DNA from: Cyclobacteriaceae bacterium
Lineage (GTDB): Bacteria > Bacteroidota > Bacteroidia > Cytophagales > Cyclobacteriaceae
Assembly: GCA_019638395.1 (NCBI GenBank)
Contig: JAHBTX010000001.1
Coordinates: 496,001-560,000, forward strand
Length of the DNA: 64,000 nucleotides
Direction of reading: 5' to 3'
Shown: piece by piece, positions 45,650 to 55,109 of the stretch
Layout: each line of letters starts with the position of its first letter
How positions within the stretch are numbered: position 1 is the stretch's first letter
Notes under the pieces: generated by a model
Databases searched by the model: none
What the model was told of the DNA's origin: nothing
The model's input: only the letters and a program-made list of their open reading frames with translations
Translations under genes and position numbers: made by a program

Positions 45650-46171
45650 CTAAAACCGTTTTGCCAGGATTTCGCTCAGGATAAAAGCCTTCCTGAATGA
45701 TGTTGGATTACGAAGTTCCTTCACGAAGCTGGAAGCCGGTGGTTGTTTACGTTCGCGTTTGTAGCCTTTAAACTTTTCGTAATTCACTACTGTATCCTCC
45801 ACGTGCATCGTTTCTTCAAGCGAAGCGCGGTTAAAGGCTTCGGACTTTGCTTTTTCGTAGGTAGTGTAAATCTCATCATCGGCACCGTAGTTCGCCTGTT
45901 CCAGGGGTTTGTTCTCTTCTTCCAAATCATCATCATAATCCACGTAATCAACCTGTTGAGATTTTTTTTCAGGTACATAAACGGGCTTTGCTGGTGCTTT
46001 TGAAGCCTGGATTTCGCGCAGCAGGTCTTCAAATGAGATAGGTTTGCTTTCCTGCGAACCACCAAACTCAGGTTGGTCGTGGCCTGGTTGCGGTTTCTTT
46101 TTGTTGGCCCGTGCAATCAGGGTAACCACAATCACAATCAGCCAGATCCAGAATTGAAGATTATCAAACAT
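45650..46171 (-). CDS. Single-span membrane protein with acidic cytoplasmic tail
   Basis: 173 residues from the Met at 46171; the ATG at 46180 adds three residues. One membrane helix at the N-terminus (FWIWLIVIVVTLIARANKKK), then a hydrophilic region with a conserved-looking ISFEDLLREIQASK, an acidic segment (YVDYDDDLEEENKPLEQ) and a basic C-terminus that ends ELRNPTSFRKAFILSEILAK. The C-terminal helix looks conserved and may be a docking motif. Family not recognised. It is divergent from smc. Confidence 0.72.
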   Translation of the reverse strand: MFDNLQFWIWLIVIVVTLIARANKKKPQPGHDQPEFGGSQESKPISFEDLLREIQASKAPAKPVYVPEKKSQQVDYVDYDDDLEEENKPLEQANYGADDEIYTTYEKAKSEAFNRASLEETMHVEDTVVNYEKFKGYKRERKQPPASSFVKELRNPTSFRKAFILSEILAKRF

Positions 46172-46285
46172 GACGTCCAAAGGTATCGAAATAATTGGAA
46201 AAAGTGCGTTTTTAACTGGTTTTCAGTTTGTATAAAATGTGGATGAATTGAGCATTGCTCCTTTTCCAAATGCGAAACCTCCGGT

Positions 46286-46293
46286 TATCTTTG
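46286..46293 (+). promoter_or_regulatory. Candidate -7 promoter box for smc
   Basis: TATCTTTG matches TAnnTTTG and lies 43 bases before the smc ATG, with TTTT (46262-46265) 20 bases upstream in the -33 position. Confidence 0.4.
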
Positions 46294-46335
46294 CCATCTT
46301 AATTTTTTTACAACCACTAAATTCTAACAGGTTTC

Positions 46336-49300
46336 ATGCAGTTATCGAAGTTGGAGATCAAAGGCTTCAAGAGTTTTGCCGATAAAATAGTGATCAATTT
46401 TGACGAAGGGATTACCGGTATCGTAGGGCCAAATGGATGCGGAAAGTCGAATGTAGTAGATTCGATCCGTTGGGTTTTAGGCGAGCAGAAAACCAGTGCA
46501 TTACGTTCCGAAAAGATGGAGAACGTAATTTTTAACGGTACCAGCCAAAGAGCGCCACAGCAAATGGCTGAGGTTTCGCTTACCATAAACAACACCAAAA
46601 ACATCTTACCCACAGAATACTCGCAGGTAACCATTACACGCAGACTTTACCGCTCGGGCGAAAGCGAGTACCTGCTAAACGGAGTGGCTTGCCGCCTCAA
46701 AGACATTACCAACCTGTTTCTGGATACAGGTGTAGCCTCTAACAGCTATGCCATTATTGAGTTAGGTATGGTGGATGATATTCTGAACGACCGCGATAAC
46801 TCGCGCAGAATGTTGTTTGAAGAAGCCGCTGGAATTTCCAAGTTCAAAAAGCGTAAGAAAGAAACGCTCAAGAAATTGGAAGATACAGATGCCGATCTGG
46901 AACGCGTGGAAGACTTGCTTTTCGAGATTGAGAAGAATATGAAGAGCCTGGAGAAACAAGCCCGGCAGACAGAACAGTATTACAAGATAAAAGAAGACTA
47001 CAAAGACAAGAGCATCAACCTGGCCAAGGTGGTGGTGAACAAACAGAAAGACACCCTTACCACCGTACAAAAACAGATTGAAGTTGAGAGCGACCGCAAA
47101 ACCAAATTGGCGGCTGAGGTTGCTGAGAAAGAAGCGTTGATTGAAAAATCGAAAGCGGAATTGATTATTAAAGAGAAAACACTCTCCTCGCGCCAGAAAT
47201 CGATAAACGAATTTGTTTCCAAAATCAGACAATACGAAAGTGAGAAACAAATCAAGAATGAACGCCTGCGCTTTTTGAACGATCGGGTTACCAACCTGAA
47301 AGAACAAATTGATCAGGATAAGAAAAGTAATGAGCGGGCCCGCTTCAGCATTCAAAGTTTAGAAACCGAACGCGATTCGGCCAACCAGATTCTGCAAGAG
47401 ATTTCTGACAAGGTAAATGCATTGAAGGCTGATTATGAAGCACAAAAAGCATCAACCTATACATTACAAGGCGAATCGGATGCATTGCGCCAGGTGTATC
47501 GCGCCAAGCAGGAGGAATCGTTCCAATTGAATAAGTCGTTGGAGATCCGTGAGATTCAAATCTCATCTTTCAAACAAGAACTGGAGCGTACTACTTCAGA
47601 TACCTCGCAACAAAGCGCCAGCATTGCTGAGTTTGAAAAGAAGACCGTAATTCTGGGTGAAGAAATTCAACAGAAAAATTCATACCTCGAAAAACTGAAG
47701 CGCGAAGAAGAAGATGTGCGCCAGCGCATTACATCAACCGAAAAAACTATTGAGTTAATTCGTGAGGAAATGACCGAGACTGGTCGCAAGTTAGATGCAC
47801 GCCAAAACGAATTTCAGTTAACTAAATCTTTGGTTGAGAACCTGGAGGGCTTTCCGGAAGCCATTAAGTTTTTGAAGAAGAATGTGGGCTGGACAAAAAA
47901 CGCTCCGCTCCTTTCCGACATTCTGGCTACCAGCGAAGAGTATCGCGTGGCAATTGAAAACTACTTAGAGCCATTCCTGAACTATTACATAGTAGAGCAC
48001 GAAGCTGAGGCCTACGAAGCCATTAATATTCTGAGCGATGCGAGTAAGGGTAAAGCCAACTTCTTTATTCTTGATTCGTTCGAGAAGTTCTCGCCTTCAA
48101 CTATTCAGGTGTACACCAATGCTTTCCCAGCTACACAGATCATCGAGTTTGATCCGAAGTACAGCAAACTGATGGCCTACATCCTGGATAGGGTGTACGT
48201 GTACGAAGGTGATGTAAAGAGCATGCCTGCTGATGAGAATACCTTTATCACCAAAAGTGGCAAAGTAACCAAACGCAGATTCAGTGTATCGGGTGGTTCG
48301 GTTGGTTTGTTTGAAGGTAAGAAAATCGGTCGCGCCAAGAATTTAGAAAAGCTTGACAAAGAGATTAAAGAGCTTACCAAGAAAGTGGAAGACATCCGCC
48401 ACTCGTTGGTAGATCGCCAGCGCGAACTGGAACGCCTGCGCAACAATACACTAAAGCAACAGATTGAAGAAGCCCAAAGCGCCATCAAACTGGTGAATGA
48501 TGAATACATTTCGGTGCGTACCAAGCAAGAGCAGTTCTCGAACATGTTGAGCAGTGCGGATTTGCGCAAGGAAGATATCATTGAGAAAATTGAAACCTTG
48601 AGCCAGGAGTTGGCCGAGCTGAAACCAAAAGCTGAACAAGCCCATCTGGAACTATCGCAACAAGATGAAAAGTTAAAAGCTATTACTGCTGAGCTGAACG
48701 TACAGAATGAATTGCTAAGCAATAAGTCCTCTACGTTTAACGAACAAAATATTTCTTTCCACCAGCAGGAGAATCGTGTAAAGAGTGTGGATCAGGAAAT
48801 TCGCTTCAAGCAGGAGTCGATGGAGCAAAGCAGCTCGCGCATTGCAACCAACACTGAAGAGCTGAAAAAAAACGAAGACGAAATCCGCACCATCATTGAA
48901 ACCACACAAAGCAATGATGAGGACCTGATTGCCATGTATGCCGAAAAGGATGAAATGGAAAAAGGCTTGGGTGAAGCAGAAAAAGAATACTATTCGGGAC
49001 GTGGTGAGATAGACCAGTTTGAAAAAGACTTGCGCGAAGTACAACATCAGCGGCAGCACATCGATACGTTGTTGATGGAACTGCAAACCCAGTTAAATGA
49101 AAGTAAACTGCAACTTAACTCGGTGAAAGAGCGGTTGAATGTAGAGTTTAACATTGATCTGGATACGGTATTAGCCAATGCTACACCGGAAGAAGCCGAG
49201 CAACTTGCTTTGTTTGATGAAGAAAAATTGCGTGCGGATGTATCTAAAATACGTGAGAAGCTGGATAACATGGGCCCCATTAACCCGATGGCGATGGAAG

Positions 49301-49875
49301 CTTACACGGAGATTAAACAACGCAACGATTTTATTATTGCGCAGAAAGACGATTTACTAAAAGCAAAGGAATCTTTGTTTAGCACAATCAATGAAATTGA
49401 AGGTGTGGCCAGCGAAACATTTATGCAGGCCTTCCAGCAGATTAAAGATCACTTTATAAAAGTATTCCGTTCGCTGTTTAGCGAAGGCGATGATTGCGAT
49501 CTGAAACTGGTTGACCCAACCAGACCATTGGAATCGGACATTGATATTATTGCCAAGCCAAAAGGCAAGCGCCCGTTAACCATCAACCAGCTATCGGGTG
49601 GTGAAAAAACATTAACGGCTACTGCCCTGCTCTTCTCTATGTATTTATTGAAGCCCGCACCATTCTGTATTTTCGATGAGGTGGATGCGCCTTTGGATGA
49701 TGCCAACATTGATAAGTTCAATAATATTATCCGCACCTTTAGTAAAGACTCGCAGTTTGTGATTGTAACGCATAACAAACGCACCATGACAACTACCGAT
49801 GTGATTTATGGTATTACCATGGTTGAAAAAGGAATCTCGCGCGTGGTGCCGGTAGATTTGAGAGAGTTGGCCTAA
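46336..49875 (+). CDS. smc: Chromosome segregation ATPase Smc
   Basis: 1179 residues, full-length SMC. N-terminal head: Walker A GPNGCGKSN at 31-39, then the R-loop region. Long coiled coils run about 170-500 and 660-1010, separated by the hinge (about 500-660, including VEHEAEAYEAINILSD and GKANFFILDSFEKF). C-terminal head: signature LSGGEKTLTATALL at about 1086 and Walker B FCIFDEVDAPLDDAN near 1112. With ScpAB it loads on DNA and folds and separates chromosomes. Monocistronic, with a strong terminator. Confidence 0.97.
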   Translation: MQLSKLEIKGFKSFADKIVINFDEGITGIVGPNGCGKSNVVDSIRWVLGEQKTSALRSEKMENVIFNGTSQRAPQQMAEVSLTINNTKNILPTEYSQVTITRRLYRSGESEYLLNGVACRLKDITNLFLDTGVASNSYAIIELGMVDDILNDRDNSRRMLFEEAAGISKFKKRKKETLKKLEDTDADLERVEDLLFEIEKNMKSLEKQARQTEQYYKIKEDYKDKSINLAKVVVNKQKDTLTTVQKQIEVESDRKTKLAAEVAEKEALIEKSKAELIIKEKTLSSRQKSINEFVSKIRQYESEKQIKNERLRFLNDRVTNLKEQIDQDKKSNERARFSIQSLETERDSANQILQEISDKVNALKADYEAQKASTYTLQGESDALRQVYRAKQEESFQLNKSLEIREIQISSFKQELERTTSDTSQQSASIAEFEKKTVILGEEIQQKNSYLEKLKREEEDVRQRITSTEKTIELIREEMTETGRKLDARQNEFQLTKSLVENLEGFPEAIKFLKKNVGWTKNAPLLSDILATSEEYRVAIENYLEPFLNYYIVEHEAEAYEAINILSDASKGKANFFILDSFEKFSPSTIQVYTNAFPATQIIEFDPKYSKLMAYILDRVYVYEGDVKSMPADENTFITKSGKVTKRRFSVSGGSVGLFEGKKIGRAKNLEKLDKEIKELTKKVEDIRHSLVDRQRELERLRNNTLKQQIEEAQSAIKLVNDEYISVRTKQEQFSNMLSSADLRKEDIIEKIETLSQELAELKPKAEQAHLELSQQDEKLKAITAELNVQNELLSNKSSTFNEQNISFHQQENRVKSVDQEIRFKQESMEQSSSRIATNTEELKKNEDEIRTIIETTQSNDEDLIAMYAEKDEMEKGLGEAEKEYYSGRGEIDQFEKDLREVQHQRQHIDTLLMELQTQLNESKLQLNSVKERLNVEFNIDLDTVLANATPEEAEQLALFDEEKLRADVSKIREKLDNMGPINPMAMEAYTEIKQRNDFIIAQKDDLLKAKESLFSTINEIEGVASETFMQAFQQIKDHFIKVFRSLFSEGDDCDLKLVDPTRPLESDIDIIAKPKGKRPLTINQLSGGEKTLTATALLFSMYLLKPAPFCIFDEVDAPLDDANIDKFNNIIRTFSKDSQFVIVTHNKRTMTTTDVIYGITMVEKGISRVVPVDLRELA

Positions 49876-49899
49876 AAGCAAATTGTCATTTAGAACGAA

Positions 49900-49927
49900 A
49901 AGCCGGGTTCAGCCCGGCTTTTTTTAT
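49900..49927 (+). terminator. Rho-independent terminator after smc
   Basis: AAGCCGGG pairs with CCCGGCTT (about 49900-49920) around a short TTCAG loop, followed by a T-run. Confidence 0.9.
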
Positions 49928-50107
49928 GCTTGTTGTAAAAATATACGTTGGTTAAAGGAAATTTAAATTTGATCCTTATCTGATCTATTTAAGTAAGTGA
50001 ACTACAATAAGTGCATGTATGCGATAACATAGCTTTTGGCCAGTTGTTTGTAGCAAATGGGCCTTGACAAATTTGCATTTTTCACACACCAAATCCCCCA
50101 GCTCGAA

Positions 50108-50860
50108 TCAAATGCCATCTACTTTCTCACCATTCTTTTTTGGAGCGGCTAACTGTCTTTTGGTAACCTTCAAATCTCTGAAATACCCAATGGTTCCTAT
50201 ATCGACATACAAACCAATACCTCCAACTTTGTGCTTGCCTAACATCTTTTCTACGATGAATGAAGAGTACTTCATGTCGTTAATGAACATTTCGGCAGTT
50301 TCACCATTTACTTCAATCCTCATCGTAATCCACTCATTCAACGCAACGGGTGCGGAGCCCTCATACGTACCTGCAGGGAAACTTTTTCTCAACGTATCAA
50401 ATTTCGCATGAGGATAGGAAATATATTGAACGGCACGGTTTCTTGCGAATTGTTTGGTAGAGCGGCCAACTCGTGGCCTCAGGTAGATTCCTTCAAAGGC
50501 CGAATCATCCTCTTTAATTCTGAAATATACTCCGATAAATCCTGCGACTCCGGGGTAAGGTAGTGGGTCTTGGAGCTGACTATACATCTTCACTTCGATG
50601 GTGCCGTTTTCAAAGTCTTCCAAACCGACTAGTCTTGCATAATGAGGTTCATCAACTGTTCCCTCAATATTATTCACATCAAAAGGAAGCGCTTTTAGAT
50701 CCCTTTCTATTTTTAGCACTTTTTTTCCTTCTAACTTGACGATAGAGCCTGTAACGTTATGCAATTCAAAAATTTGCTTTCCAAGCGTGAGCCTTTGCTT
50801 TTGACCAAATACACTCAATGTGCAGAGTAGTAGAACAATTTGTAACTGTAATTTTTTCAT
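50108..50860 (-). CDS. Secreted concanavalin-like (LamG/DUF1080-type) protein
   Basis: 250 residues from the Met at 50860 that begins a signal peptide (KKLQLQIVLLLCTLSVFGQ). The mature protein looks like one jelly-roll domain of the LamG / 3-keto-disaccharide-hydrolase-like kind: ENGTIEVKMYSQLQDPLPYP, GFIGVYFRIKEDDSAFEGIY, YLRPRVGRS and EWITMRIEVNGETAEMFIND. Such domains bind or hydrolyse glycans; no catalytic acid pair is obvious. It heads a patch (50-53 kb) with less dense, seemingly separately transcribed genes. Confidence 0.72.
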   Translation of the reverse strand: MKKLQLQIVLLLCTLSVFGQKQRLTLGKQIFELHNVTGSIVKLEGKKVLKIERDLKALPFDVNNIEGTVDEPHYARLVGLEDFENGTIEVKMYSQLQDPLPYPGVAGFIGVYFRIKEDDSAFEGIYLRPRVGRSTKQFARNRAVQYISYPHAKFDTLRKSFPAGTYEGSAPVALNEWITMRIEVNGETAEMFINDMKYSSFIVEKMLGKHKVGGIGLYVDIGTIGYFRDLKVTKRQLAAPKKNGEKVDGI

Positions 50861-50969
50861 TGTAAGAGTTGTTAATGAAACCTGTATCTCTGTCAATTTC
50901 AATTCATTGTCATTAAAGCAAAACTAAGTTACAAGGATATTCCTTGTAACTTAGAGCTGATAATAACAT

Positions 50970-51426
50970 TTACTTTGTTTTGTTGTACATGTACCGGGCA
51001 ATCTTCCATGTGCCGTTTTCCTTCTTAACAACGAATAACTCTCTGTAGGTGTCTGGTCCGGCTTGGTTGTTTGCAAGAACGGTTGTTGTTCCGGCTGATT
51101 CGCTTCTCACAACTGCATATTCCTTGTCAATTGTCACTTCTATAATTGTAAACTTGAGATCGAGTTTAAGTGCTCCAAATACATATTCATACGTGCCTTT
51201 CAACTGCTCTTGGCCGGTTGCCGTTGGAGCTCCCGGTGCCATCAGCACACCATCTTGTGTAAAGACAGATAATACCTTCCACACTTGCTGATTTGATTGC
51301 CTCACCATACTCGTTAATCAAGTTTTCAATTGCTTGCTTATCGGTAGCGGATTTCTTTGATTTTTCAGATTGCGCTTGCACACTTATAGTAAGAGCAAGC
51401 AGTGTTATAATTAATAGGTTTTTCAT
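50970..51426 (-). pseudogene. Frameshifted SnoaL/DUF4440-type secreted protein
   Basis: The N-terminal part (signal peptide KNLLIITLLALTISVQAQ, then AIENLINEYGEAIKSASVEG) and the C-terminal part (TQDGVLMAPGAPTATGQEQL, TYRELFVVKKENGTWKIARY) are in different frames. The break falls in LYT/QDG at 51257-51260: the minus strand has TTTACACAAG where TTTACACACAAG would restore a continuous 152-residue reading frame, so one AC unit appears lost. Joined, the protein would be a typical exported SnoaL-like (ketosteroid isomerase fold) domain. As written it is broken; a sequencing error or slippage-based switching are alternatives. Confidence 0.8.
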
Positions 51427-51465
51427 AATGATTACTTGTATTTAAAATTTCTTTCGAATGAGTAA

Positions 51466-52116
51466 TTAAACAGTTTGTTTCAATTCAGATTTAATGACGG
51501 CTTTGCCAAGTGCACCGAACTCGTGCAACTCGCCAAAAACTTCCATCTTAATTGATTGATCAATGCCACCGATATTAACCGGTTCAAATCCATTGTCTTG
51601 TATCAATGTTTCAACCGCATTGTTTAAGCTTTTATCATCGGAAGCATAGAACAATACTTTGGCTGGAGTTTGAAAACCTTCTCCCGCAAGTGATGCAGCA
51701 CCTAATGATCCAAGCGCTTTAACAAGTTTTGCACCACTTGGAACAAGTCCTTTAAGAATTTGCCCGGCAGATTCGTCAGCACCAATGATTTTTTTGAATC
51801 CACCATTGCCATCAGGTGCAATCGGATTAGAAGGGTCGATGATAATCTTGCCCTGAAGTTCAGTTGCGTATTGTTTGAATAGCTCCTGAATAGTGCTGAA
51901 CCAAACCGCCATGATAACGATGTCGGCTTCTTTGATAGCGGTTTTTACATCAGTAGATTTTGCGAGTACACCTAGCTCTGAAGCGAGCGCATTCGCGTCT
52001 TCAATTTTATAACTGGCGAGAATTACCTCACGTTTACCTCTTACAAGGTTAGAAGCAACGGTTTTTCCAATGTTTCCCAAGCCGATTATGGCTACTTTTA
52101 ATTTGTTCGTTGACAT
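51466..52116 (-). CDS. NADPH-dependent F420 reductase-like dinucleotide-binding protein
   Basis: 216 residues from the ATG at 52116. A Rossmann motif starts immediately (VAIIGLGNIGKTVASNLVRG), followed by DIVIMAVWFSTIQELFKQYA, KIIIDPSNPIAPDGNG and VKALGSLGAASLAG. This is the COG2085 type, a short NADP-binding reductase domain, usually without F420 in Bacteroidota. Substrate unknown. It is immediately downstream of a Crp/Fnr regulator on the same strand, a recurrent pairing that suggests regulation by that protein. Confidence 0.8.
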   Translation of the reverse strand: MSTNKLKVAIIGLGNIGKTVASNLVRGKREVILASYKIEDANALASELGVLAKSTDVKTAIKEADIVIMAVWFSTIQELFKQYATELQGKIIIDPSNPIAPDGNGGFKKIIGADESAGQILKGLVPSGAKLVKALGSLGAASLAGEGFQTPAKVLFYASDDKSLNNAVETLIQDNGFEPVNIGGIDQSIKMEVFGELHEFGALGKAVIKSELKQTV

Positions 52117-52223
52117 ATACTTTTCGTTTTGTTTGATGATTAATTTGTTGACGCAAAGGAACATCAAGCACCAAGGCCTTACCAATGACCTGGTTTAAGA
52201 AAGAGTATTGATCTAGTTTAAGA

Positions 52224-52832
52224 TTATCTGTCGTTTTTGGCGATACGGCCTCTTATACGACTCAGAAATTCGGGGGTAACTCCCAGATATGCAGCAATCT
52301 GCACTTGTGACAAACGATTAAGAAGGTGAGGATAGGTATCCAAAAATGATTGATAACGTTCTTCAGCGGTAGAACTAAATAGCTGTCCAATACGCTCTTG
52401 CTGTTGCATGAAATGGTTTTCCAATAGTACTCTGAAAATGCGGTCAAACTTTGGCGCCTTGATGTATAGGTCGATTAACTCACTATGAGATACTCTGAGC
52501 ACCACTGTATCCTCAAGTGCGTCTATATTGAACGTAGACTTGGTCATTTTATGAAAACTCGCCAGATCAGATATCCAATTATTCTCTGTTGCAAACTGCA
52601 AGATGTGATAGACACCTTTTTCATCTACCTTATAAAGCCTTAAGCAACCACGTACGACAAAGTCAAAATATTGACAAACATCTCCATGTTGGAGGGCAAA
52701 CTGCTTTTTCAAAAATAGGTGTGGCTGAAACTTCGATTGTACTAAATCTTTCTCTGTCTGATTCAATGGAATGAGTTTGCTAAAATAGTCAAGCAACGGT
52801 TGAGATGAGTTTGTTTCGGAAACCTTGTTCAT
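52224..52832 (-). CDS. Crp/Fnr-family transcriptional regulator
   Basis: 202 residues from the Met at 52832; upstream ATG at 52856 is possible. Residues 20-140 form a cyclic-nucleotide-binding-like beta-roll (FALQHGDVCQYFDFVVRGCL, RLYKVDEKGVYHILQFATEN). The C-terminal helix-turn-helix reads LSQVQIAAYLGVTPEFLSRI. No Fe-S cysteines, and the phosphate-binding cassette Arg is not obvious, so the ligand is uncertain. Likely regulates itself and the adjacent reductase gene. Confidence 0.9.
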   Translation of the reverse strand: MNKVSETNSSQPLLDYFSKLIPLNQTEKDLVQSKFQPHLFLKKQFALQHGDVCQYFDFVVRGCLRLYKVDEKGVYHILQFATENNWISDLASFHKMTKSTFNIDALEDTVVLRVSHSELIDLYIKAPKFDRIFRVLLENHFMQQQERIGQLFSSTAEERYQSFLDTYPHLLNRLSQVQIAAYLGVTPEFLSRIRGRIAKNDR

Positions 52833-53036
52833 CAAATTAATTGAGTGAGGAATCAAAGATAAACAAGTTACGAGGTTTTTATTTCAAAAGTCGCACACAC
52901 ATTGGCTGGCCGCACACTCCTTCGTACATCCGAAGCCGGTCAATAAGTGTGCTCAGTACTTCTCAAATTGCTTTACTCCAACTTCGCTATTTCCTGGTCA
53001 ATTTGATTAAGCAAACTGCTTAGCGAGTAATTTAAC

Positions 53037-53403
53037 TCAATACTGTCCACTTCGCAACAAAACCAACGTACACGCCTGCCAGGCTTCAGCACCAGCTTCT
53101 TCAATCATTCTTTCAAATTCAGGATTTTCAGTTCCCGGATTAAAAATGACACGCTTGGGTTTAAGGCTAAGCAGATACGCGTAATGCTCAGGCTGATGCT
53201 GCGGCCCGATGTAAAGTGTTATGGTATCTACATCTTCAATAAATGGATGCGATTGAATCGGAAGAATTTCTTTGCCCAATACCACTCCCGATTTAATTCC
53301 GACAAGGTACAATCTCGTGATTATATTCGGTTAACATTTCAGCTGCGAGGTAAGCATACCGGCTTGGATTGGTAGTTGCCCCTATGATAACTGTCTTTTT
53401 CAT
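53037..53403 (-). pseudogene. Frameshifted CoA-binding protein (CoA_binding_2)
   Basis: From an ATG at 53403 the frame reads KKTVIIGATTNPSRYAYLAA and EMLTEYNHEIVP, then breaks. The remainder continues one base out of phase as VGIKSGVVLGKEILPIQSHP through TITLYIGPQHQPEHYAYLLS and KRVIFNPGTENPEF. Removing one T at 53304-53305 (CCTTGTC to CCTGTC) restores IVPVGIKSG and gives 121 residues, the normal size of this Rossmann-fold CoA-binding family. The ATG overlaps the stop of the upstream FAD gene (ATGA). As written it is broken. Confidence 0.85.
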
Positions 53404-54974
53404 TTCTTTACATACATTTTAATCGCGGCTTCGGCACAGCGTTCGCCATCCATAGCTGCGGATACAATTCCACCCGCATAGCCTGCACCCTCTGCACAGG
53501 GAAACAATTTTTTTACCTGAATATGTTCCAGCATTTCTTTATCGCGGGGAATGCGAACGGGTGCCGAGGTGCGGCTCTCTACTCCTACCACCTGGGCTTC
53601 GTTGGTCAAGTAGCCTTTCATCTTCTTCCCAAATGCTTTGAAGCCTTGCTTCAATCCTGAATAAATAAAAGACGGCAGCACTTCTTTCATATCTATTGAA
53701 GCCAAGCCCGGTTGGTAGGAAGTATCTAATAAACTCTTTGAGATTTTTCCTTCCGTAAAGTCAACCAGACGTTGCGCGGGCGCTACTTGTGTACCTCCTG
53801 CTATCGCACAAGCTTTTTGTTCAACTGCCGCCTGAAAGTACATACCAGCCAGTGCCCCATGCCGATTAAACTCTTTAAAATCATGTAACTCAACCGCCAC
53901 CACAATACCCGAGTTGGCAAACTGCGAATCTCTTCGCGAAGGGCTCATTCCGTTTACTACAACCTCGCCCGGTGCAGTAGCAGCCGGAACAATAAATCCA
54001 CCTGGGCACATACAAAATGAAAATACACCACGCTCTTTTCCATTTACATCAGCCTGATGTACCAAGGCATAAGACGATGCGGGCAAGTACAATCCACGAT
54101 CCGTTTCGCAGTGGTATTGAATTTTATCGATCAGGTTTTGTTGATGTTCAACCCGAACACCCAAGGCAAATGGTTTTGCTTCAATCAGGATTTTTTTACG
54201 GTTCAGTAATTCATAAATATCACGGGCGGAGTGACCCGTTGCCAGAACAACACTTTCACCTTTAATTTTTTCTCCCGTTTGTAGTACCACACCTTGCACT
54301 TCACCCGCATGCAAAACAAAATCGGTTACTTTAGCATTGAAATGTACTTCGCCTCCACAGGCAATAATCTTTTCGCGTAAAGCAGTAACCAACTTGGGTA
54401 ATTTGTTGGTACCAATGTGTGGATGCGCATCGAACAAGATTTCTTCGGTAGCGCCATGTGTTACCAGTATTTCCAAGATGCGATTGATATCACCTCGCTT
54501 TTTGGAACGGGTATAAAGTTTACCATCCGAATACGTACCGGCACCACCTTCACCAAAGCAATAATTTGATTCAGGATTTACAGTTTGCTGTTTGTTGATT
54601 GCTGCAATATCGCGCCTGCGTGCCTGCACATCTTTACCCCGCTCCAGCACAATGGGTTTAACTCCGGCTTCAATCAATCGCAAGGCTGCAAACAATCCGG
54701 CAGGGCCAGCCCCCACAATTATTACCTGGGGCGCATGAGTTACATCCTTGTATTCTATTTGATTTTTTAATCTGTCGGTTTTGCCCGCTTTAACAATTTC
54801 TACTTGTACCCGCACCAGTACATTTTTGCCTCGCGCATCAATAGAACGTTTAATGGGGATAACTTTTTGTTCACCATCGTGCGATAATGAAAGCTTTTTA
54901 TATAGCGCATCCGTGAAAAGGGATTCATCGAATGCTTCCTGCGGACTAAGTTGTAGTTCAACAATCTGATTCAT
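53400..54974 (-). CDS. FAD-dependent dehydrogenase (COG2509 type)
   Basis: 524 residues. An N-terminal extension (about 1-80) of the kind seen in this family is followed by the FAD-binding Rossmann motif VIIVGAGPAGLFAALRLIEA and VLERGKDVQARRRDI. Further blocks are NYCFGEGGAGTYSDGKLYTR, VVLATGHSARDIYELL, KPFALGVRVEHQQ and the C-terminal FPCAEGAGYAGGIVSAAMDG. Cytoplasmic flavoprotein, substrate unknown. Translationally coupled to the (broken) CoA-binding gene. Confidence 0.92.
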   Translation of the reverse strand: MNQIVELQLSPQEAFDESLFTDALYKKLSLSHDGEQKVIPIKRSIDARGKNVLVRVQVEIVKAGKTDRLKNQIEYKDVTHAPQVIIVGAGPAGLFAALRLIEAGVKPIVLERGKDVQARRRDIAAINKQQTVNPESNYCFGEGGAGTYSDGKLYTRSKKRGDINRILEILVTHGATEEILFDAHPHIGTNKLPKLVTALREKIIACGGEVHFNAKVTDFVLHAGEVQGVVLQTGEKIKGESVVLATGHSARDIYELLNRKKILIEAKPFALGVRVEHQQNLIDKIQYHCETDRGLYLPASSYALVHQADVNGKERGVFSFCMCPGGFIVPAATAPGEVVVNGMSPSRRDSQFANSGIVVAVELHDFKEFNRHGALAGMYFQAAVEQKACAIAGGTQVAPAQRLVDFTEGKISKSLLDTSYQPGLASIDMKEVLPSFIYSGLKQGFKAFGKKMKGYLTNEAQVVGVESRTSAPVRIPRDKEMLEHIQVKKLFPCAEGAGYAGGIVSAAMDGERCAEAAIKMYVKK

Positions 54975-55109
54975 GAAAATGGAAAGGAAGTTACCCTTTC
55001 AATGCTGCAAAGGTAAATTCCTTTGTTAATTCAACAACCTATAACTCCCGATTTCCTGATGCCAGGCACCTGCTCTACCAAATTTCTAAATACCCAATCG
55101 CTAATTCCA

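Noticed and set aside
46762-47355. 197-codon minus-strand frame inside smc
   Set aside because: Antisense of coiled-coil coding sequence; no domain and no start context.
48177-48722. 181-codon minus-strand frame inside smc
   Set aside because: Ser/Leu-rich product typical of antisense to Glu/Lys coiled coil.
52841-53023. 60-codon plus-strand frame in the gap beside the Crp/Fnr gene
   Set aside because: No recognisable domain, and minus-strand pieces in the same gap look at least as gene-like; likely intergenic.
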